DNA from: Alphaproteobacteria bacterium
GTDB lineage: Bacteria > Pseudomonadota > Alphaproteobacteria > JAEULC01
NCBI GenBank assembly: GCA_023150455.1
Contig: JAKLKW010000001.1
Coordinates: 1 to 64,000 of the forward strand
Direction of reading: 5' to 3'
Length of the DNA stretch: 64,000 nt
Shown here: positions 59,652 through 64,000 of the stretch, piece by piece
Position numbering within the stretch: position 1 is the first letter of the stretch
Layout of the letters: each line of letters begins with the position of its first letter
Made by a program: the position numbers and the translations under genes
The notes under the pieces: generated by a model
Seen by the model: the letters and a program-made list of their open reading frames with translations, nothing else
Told to the model about the DNA's origin: nothing
The model's database searches: none

Positions 59652-61496
59652 TCAGGTCGCCGGCAGCTCCCGCAGGAGGCTTACGGCATATTCGAAGCCG
59701 TGGATATCGGCCGCGGCGTCGCGCGGCCGCTTGTTGCCGAGCTCCCGACACGGCTGCTCCAGCCATGCATCGGCACGGGCCGCGTCGCCGAAGCACTTCT
59801 GCGCTTCCGCCCGCAGCGCCCGCATCCGTTCGGCGCGCGCGCCGTCCAGCGGGTGGGTCCCAGCGGCGGACGCGGCGTCGGGGATACACAACCCCAGCAC
59901 GGCGCCGATGGTGACGCTGGCCGCGCTGGCGACGGCGATGTTGTCCATCGCCAGGGCCGCATGGCCGAGCAGTAGGTTGAACGAGACCGACGCGGCCATG
60001 AATCCGACGGTGCCGGTGGCCAAGCCTTGCCATCCTATCTCGGCCGGGCGCGACGGCCGCCGCTGCATTGCCACGTTGTCGAGATGGTAGGCATAGAATC
60101 CGCCCGTCACCATTGCCGGCAAGGCGAACGGGGCGACAATCAGCGCGCCGGTAATCGTGAACTCGCCGAACACGCGTCCCCACAGCACCGACGCCACGAA
60201 CCCGGCAATGCCGCAGGCGATGGCGACCCGAAGCTGGCAGGCGGCGATGGCCAACCGGCTGCCATCGGCGGCGGCTGCCCACGAGCCCCGCTTCATCATG
60301 CGCCTGCGCATGAGGTCCGCCACCAGGATCGCCGCGACGTGCGGAACGAGAATCGACGTCGTGTCGACGAACGGCTGATACCACTGGCGGGGAAACAACG
60401 CCGAGCGCGTCCACAGGTCGAAATTGCCCAGCACCACGGCCGCGAACTCGATCAGCGCAACGGCCACCGTCACGACGACGATGCCGACGAGCAGCAGGTC
60501 GGCATTGCTCGGCTGTGCCGTGGCATCGGTTAGGCTGAAGCCCAACGCCCGCAGCCTCGGGTCTATGTCGGTGTACGGCTGCTTCTGCATGCGCACTGCG
60601 CAAGCGATCAGGATATAGAGCTTGTAGAGGCAGCCGCGGATTTCCGCGTGCAGTGCGGCATTCTCGTACGCCTTGTTCCGACGCCGCTCGGTTCGGTACG
60701 CCGCGATGTCGTCTTTCATGGCGTCGCGCTTGTCCTCGATGCTTTGCAGGTCTGTTTCGTAGGCCCGCAGCAGTTCGGCGGCGAGGCCGCCGAAGTCGCC
60801 TGACTGCCGTAGCAACCTGAGGGCGTGCACGAGGCAGCTGAGCCGTGCCCAATTGTGCTCGAGGCTCCGGCGCGGCCGGTCGAAATCGGACTTCTCGACT
60901 CCGTCCATGTCCGCCGCCTGGAGCGCTTCCTTGGCGTATATGGAAAACTCGAAATCAGCGGCGGCGAGACGCTCGGCCAGGGCTTTGGCGGCGGCCGGTA
61001 TATAGGCGCGCTCGTGGGCGAATTTGCGCACCATCCGCTCGATGACGAGGAGCCCGGGAACCATCGGCATCACTCCCACCAGGATGAAGGCGATGGCGAT
61101 CGGAACGATGGCGTAGCCGGCCTTTTCACCGATTTCCTTCGGCAGCGGGATGCCAATCGCGCCGAGATTCTTCGGCCCTATGAGCGACAGCAAGACCACG
61201 GTTGCGGCCATCGCCCCGAAATAGGTCATGAATCCCGTCGTGTATTCCTGGTGCGTCGCCAGCTGGCGTGGCAGCAGCTGATAGACGAAATCGTCGCCGG
61301 GCTCTGTGCTGCGCTCGTTGAATTTCTGGCGACAGAAGAGAAACACGTACGCAATGGCGGCGATCAGGCAGCCGAAGAAAAGCGGGCTCCAATGGTCGAG
61401 CGGGACGCCGAATTCCATCGGCTGCGTCGCCGCGGCGGCGGGCTGGGTCGGCTGGTTCGGCAGCATGGCGAGCAGGTCGATCGATCGCGACTCCAT
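59652..61496 (-). CDS. Multi-pass membrane protein of unknown function with C-terminal DUF2384 (Xre/MbcA/ParS toxin-binding)-like domain
   Basis: ~614 aa; about nine hydrophobic segments (e.g. SPLFFGCLIAAIAYVFLFC, AGYAIVPIAIAFILVGVMPMVPGLLVI, LLLVGIVVVTVAVALIEFAAVVLG, ITGALIVAPFALPAMVTGGFYAY). C-terminus AEAQKCFGDAARADAWLEQPCRELGNKRPRDAAADIHGFEYAVSLLRELPAT. Confidence 0.75.
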   Translation of the reverse strand: MESRSIDLLAMLPNQPTQPAAAATQPMEFGVPLDHWSPLFFGCLIAAIAYVFLFCRQKFNERSTEPGDDFVYQLLPRQLATHQEYTTGFMTYFGAMAATVVLLSLIGPKNLGAIGIPLPKEIGEKAGYAIVPIAIAFILVGVMPMVPGLLVIERMVRKFAHERAYIPAAAKALAERLAAADFEFSIYAKEALQAADMDGVEKSDFDRPRRSLEHNWARLSCLVHALRLLRQSGDFGGLAAELLRAYETDLQSIEDKRDAMKDDIAAYRTERRRNKAYENAALHAEIRGCLYKLYILIACAVRMQKQPYTDIDPRLRALGFSLTDATAQPSNADLLLVGIVVVTVAVALIEFAAVVLGNFDLWTRSALFPRQWYQPFVDTTSILVPHVAAILVADLMRRRMMKRGSWAAAADGSRLAIAACQLRVAIACGIAGFVASVLWGRVFGEFTITGALIVAPFALPAMVTGGFYAYHLDNVAMQRRPSRPAEIGWQGLATGTVGFMAASVSFNLLLGHAALAMDNIAVASAASVTIGAVLGLCIPDAASAAGTHPLDGARAERMRALRAEAQKCFGDAARADAWLEQPCRELGNKRPRDAAADIHGFEYAVSLLRELPAT

Positions 61497-61543
61497 GAGA
61501 CTTCTCCCCCGGGTTATGGTCCATGGAAGGCGGAGCGAGGTCG

Positions 61544-61732
61544 CTAGTAGCAGCGCCCGTTGAAGCAGCGACCTTGCGCCACCACGAACGACCCGGGCGC
61601 TGGCTGGCTTGCCACCGACGGCTCCGAGGCCGGCGGTCCAGCCCAACCGGGCGCGGCGGGCGGGATCGCGAGCGCAAGCACGACGATCGCGGCGAAGGAA
61701 CGGAACACGAAAGCGGCACGACGTCCTGGCAT
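61544..61732 (-). CDS. Tiny exported peptide with terminal CFNGRCY
   Basis: 62 aa: MPGRRAAFVFRSFAAIVVLALAIPPAAPGWAGPPASEPSVASQPAPGSFVVAQGRCFNGRCY; signal-peptide-like N-terminus, 47 bp upstream of the membrane protein, same strand. Confidence 0.6.
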   Translation of the reverse strand: MPGRRAAFVFRSFAAIVVLALAIPPAAPGWAGPPASEPSVASQPAPGSFVVAQGRCFNGRCY

Positions 61733-61916
61733 GGCTGCCTCCTTGGAACGACGGTGCGCTCCGGGCCGCGCAATCGGGCCGGTCAGGGGAGCCTCTTCCA
61801 TGACACTACAGGAGCGCACAATCCGGCTCCCGTATGCATCTTATGGTGGTCGTGACGCGAACTCTGTGAACTGGTTCACTGACTCCCCGGCCACGCGCCG
61901 GGGCGGCGACGCGCCG

Positions 61917-63089
61917 CTACCGAGCCGGCCGGCGCGCCTGCTGCCGCTCGCGGTACTGGAGCCACCAGCCGTAGTTGGGCGGCCAGTAGCCGAACTGGCG
62001 CTGATTGTCGGGCTTGCCGGCGAGCGCGATCGCGGCGTGCAGCGGCCAGTTGGGGTCGTAGAGCGCCTCGCGGCCGATGGCGACGAGGTCGGCCTGGCCC
62101 TGCGCCAGGATGTCCTCCGCGTGCGCGGGCTCGGTGATCAGGCCGACGGCCATGGTCGGCATGCCCAGCCTGCTGCGGATCTCCGCGGCGAAGGGAACCT
62201 GGTAGCCCGGCGGCGGTCCGCCGATCTTGTCGAAGACGGCGAGCGAGTTCGCGCCGCGGATGCCGCCGGAAGAGCAGTCGATCGCGTCGATGCCACGGGC
62301 GCGCAGCTCGGCTGCGAGCACCAGCGTGTCGGCCATGTCCCAGCCGGAATCGACCCGGTCGATGCAAGACAGGCGGAACAGGATGGGCTTAGGTGCCGGG
62401 AAATTGGCACGCACGGCCGCGGCGACCTCGAGGGCGAAGCGCATGCGACCGTGGCGGTCGCCGCCATAGGCGTCGGTGCGCTTGTTGGCGACCGGCGACA
62501 GGAAGGTGTGGATCAGGTAGCCGTGCGCCGCGTGGATGTCGAGCACGTCGAAGCCCGCCGCGGCGACCCGCCGTGCGCCCTGGCCGAACGCGTCGACCAC
62601 GGCGGCGATCTCGGCGAGCGTCAGGGCGGCGGGCACGTGATAGCCCTCGGCCGAGGGCTCGGCGGTGCTCGCGACCGGCGTCCAGGGCGGCTCGCCGCGC
62701 GCCGCGTCCTCCGCTCCCAGCGGGCGCAGGCCGTCCCACGGCTTCTGGCGCGCCGCCTTGGGCCCGCAATGCCCGATCTGCGCGCCCGGCACCGAGCCGC
62801 AGCGCCTGAGCAGCTCGGCGATGCGGCCGAGCGGCGCGATGTGCTCGTCCTTCCAGATGCCGCAGTCGCGGTAGGTGCTGCGGCCGCGCGGCTCGACGCA
62901 CAGCACTTCCGTGAACACCAGCCCGGCGCGCGCGATGGCGAAGCGGCCGAGATGGGCGAGGTGCCAGTCGTTGGCGAACCCGTCCTCGGCCTCGTACATC
63001 TGCATCGGCGCGATGACGATGCGGTTGGGCAGCGTGACGCCGCCCAGCGTGAACGGCGAGAACAGATGCGAGTTCGCGATATCCTGCAT
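61917..63089 (-). CDS. NADH:flavin oxidoreductase / old yellow enzyme (YqjM-like)
   Basis: LFSPFTLGGVTLPNRIVIAPMQMYEAEDGFANDWHLAHLGRFAIARAGLVFTEVLCVEPRGR; GAQIGHCGPKAA; DVLDIHAAHGYLIHTFLSPVANKRTDAYGG. Confidence 0.94.
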   Translation of the reverse strand: MQDIANSHLFSPFTLGGVTLPNRIVIAPMQMYEAEDGFANDWHLAHLGRFAIARAGLVFTEVLCVEPRGRSTYRDCGIWKDEHIAPLGRIAELLRRCGSVPGAQIGHCGPKAARQKPWDGLRPLGAEDAARGEPPWTPVASTAEPSAEGYHVPAALTLAEIAAVVDAFGQGARRVAAAGFDVLDIHAAHGYLIHTFLSPVANKRTDAYGGDRHGRMRFALEVAAAVRANFPAPKPILFRLSCIDRVDSGWDMADTLVLAAELRARGIDAIDCSSGGIRGANSLAVFDKIGGPPPGYQVPFAAEIRSRLGMPTMAVGLITEPAHAEDILAQGQADLVAIGREALYDPNWPLHAAIALAGKPDNQRQFGYWPPNYGWWLQYRERQQARRPAR

Positions 63090-63115
63090 GGGGCTCCCCC
63101 GGAACGCCGGCAATC

Positions 63116-63931
63116 TCAGGTCGGCGCGCTCATGTGCTTCAGGCCGTAGATGCGCTCCACCACCAGCAGCGCGAATACGGCCAGCAGCATCTGCACGGCG
63201 CTGAGCGCGGCGATCGAGGGGTCGAACTGGTGCTCGATGTAGCTCAGCATCACGACCGGCAGCGTGTTGGTCTCGGCGCTGCCGAAGAAGAACGAGATCG
63301 GCAGGTTGTCGAACGAGATGAGGATCGAGAACAGCGCGCCGGCGAAGATGCCGGGGCGGATCAAGGGCAGGGTGACGTACCAGAAGGTCTGCGGCCGGTT
63401 CGCCCCCAGGATCGAGGCGGTCTCCTCGAAGTCGGACGAGACGCCCCGGTAGACGCCGGCGACCGTGCGCATGATGTAGGGCAGGCCGACCACGGTGTGC
63501 GAGATGAGCAGGGACAGGAAGGAGACGCCGAGGCCGAGCGCCGAGAGGTAGAACAGAAAAGCGAGACCGAGCACGATCAGCGGCATGGCGAGCGGGGACA
63601 AGAGGAAGGTTGCGATCGCGTTGGCGTAGCGCGACCGGCCGCGCACCAGCGCCAGCGACGCCGGCACGCCGAGCAGGCAGGCCACGAGCGTCGAGGCGAA
63701 GGCGAGCTCGAGGCTGACGACGAAGGAGTCGAGGAAGGGCCGGTACTCGACGATCCGGTAGAACCAGCGCAGCGAGTAGCCGCGCAAGGGGAAGGCGACG
63801 AAGTTGGCGTCGTTGAAGGCGACGATCACGACGATGAGGATCGGCGCCAGCATGAAGGCGAAGAACAAGACGACGAAGGCGCCCAGCATCGGCGCTTCGG
63901 GATTGCGCTTGAACCGCCGCCAGAGGCGCAT
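63116..63931 (-). CDS. ABC transporter permease, PotC/YdcV-like (polyamine/opine type)
   Basis: FMLAPILIVVIVAFNDANFVAFPLRGYSLRWFYRIVEYRPFLDSFVVSLELAFASTLVACLLGVPASLALVR; EETASILGANRPQTFWYVTLPLIRPGI. Confidence 0.93.
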   Translation of the reverse strand: MRLWRRFKRNPEAPMLGAFVVLFFAFMLAPILIVVIVAFNDANFVAFPLRGYSLRWFYRIVEYRPFLDSFVVSLELAFASTLVACLLGVPASLALVRGRSRYANAIATFLLSPLAMPLIVLGLAFLFYLSALGLGVSFLSLLISHTVVGLPYIMRTVAGVYRGVSSDFEETASILGANRPQTFWYVTLPLIRPGIFAGALFSILISFDNLPISFFFGSAETNTLPVVMLSYIEHQFDPSIAALSAVQMLLAVFALLVVERIYGLKHMSAPT

Positions 63932-64000
63932 CAGCCCTTGACCCCGCGCCGGCGTATGAGCCGGAGCTGCAGGTAGAGGCATCCGACGGCCGACAGCAGC
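63931..64000 (-). CDS. ABC transporter permease (PotB-like), C-terminal fragment cut by window end
   Basis: Minus-strand frame LLSAVGCLYLQLRLIRRRGVKG* ends in TGATG overlap with the PotC-like start. Confidence 0.6.
   Translation of the reverse strand, partial: LLSAVGCLYLQLRLIRRRGVKG

Overview
This is a 64 kb window of high-GC DNA, probably alphaproteobacterial chromosome (an inference from gene content and operon style). It is almost entirely protein-coding. I saw no rRNA, tRNA, CRISPR array, transposase or phage module. The content is dominated by transport and catabolism operons: a partial NMT1/SsuC-type ABC system, a TctA/TctB plus TctC tripartite system, three complete dipeptide/oligopeptide-type ABC operons (18.2-23.1, 29.5-35.0 and 48.8-54.2 kb), a TRAP operon (38.9-41.9 kb) and the edge of a PotB/PotC-like ABC system. 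Interspersed are FAD/FMN oxidoreductases, a dihydropyrimidinase, an M81 peptidase, penicillin acylase and C45 Ntn-hydrolases, regulators (GntR x2, LysR, XRE, USP, HWE kinase) and a few small orphan proteins. The observations I rate highest are: (1) a ~614-aa multi-TM protein of unknown function whose C-terminus looks like a DUF2384 Xre/MbcA/ParS toxin-binding domain, preceded by a tiny exported Cys-containing peptide; (2) a 23-bp motif in front of three separate transcription units (PhyH dioxygenase, TRAP transporter, membrane hydroxylase/panB-like) surrounding a GntR gene, suggesting an undescribed regulon; (3) a PanB-like protein that has lost two of the three expected metal ligands; (4) a decayed topoisomerase IB with a frameshift and catalytic Tyr->His; (5) a frameshifted MmyB-type regulator; (6) hairpins between the binding-protein and permease genes of three transporter operons. 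All family calls come from reading the translations; no database search was run.
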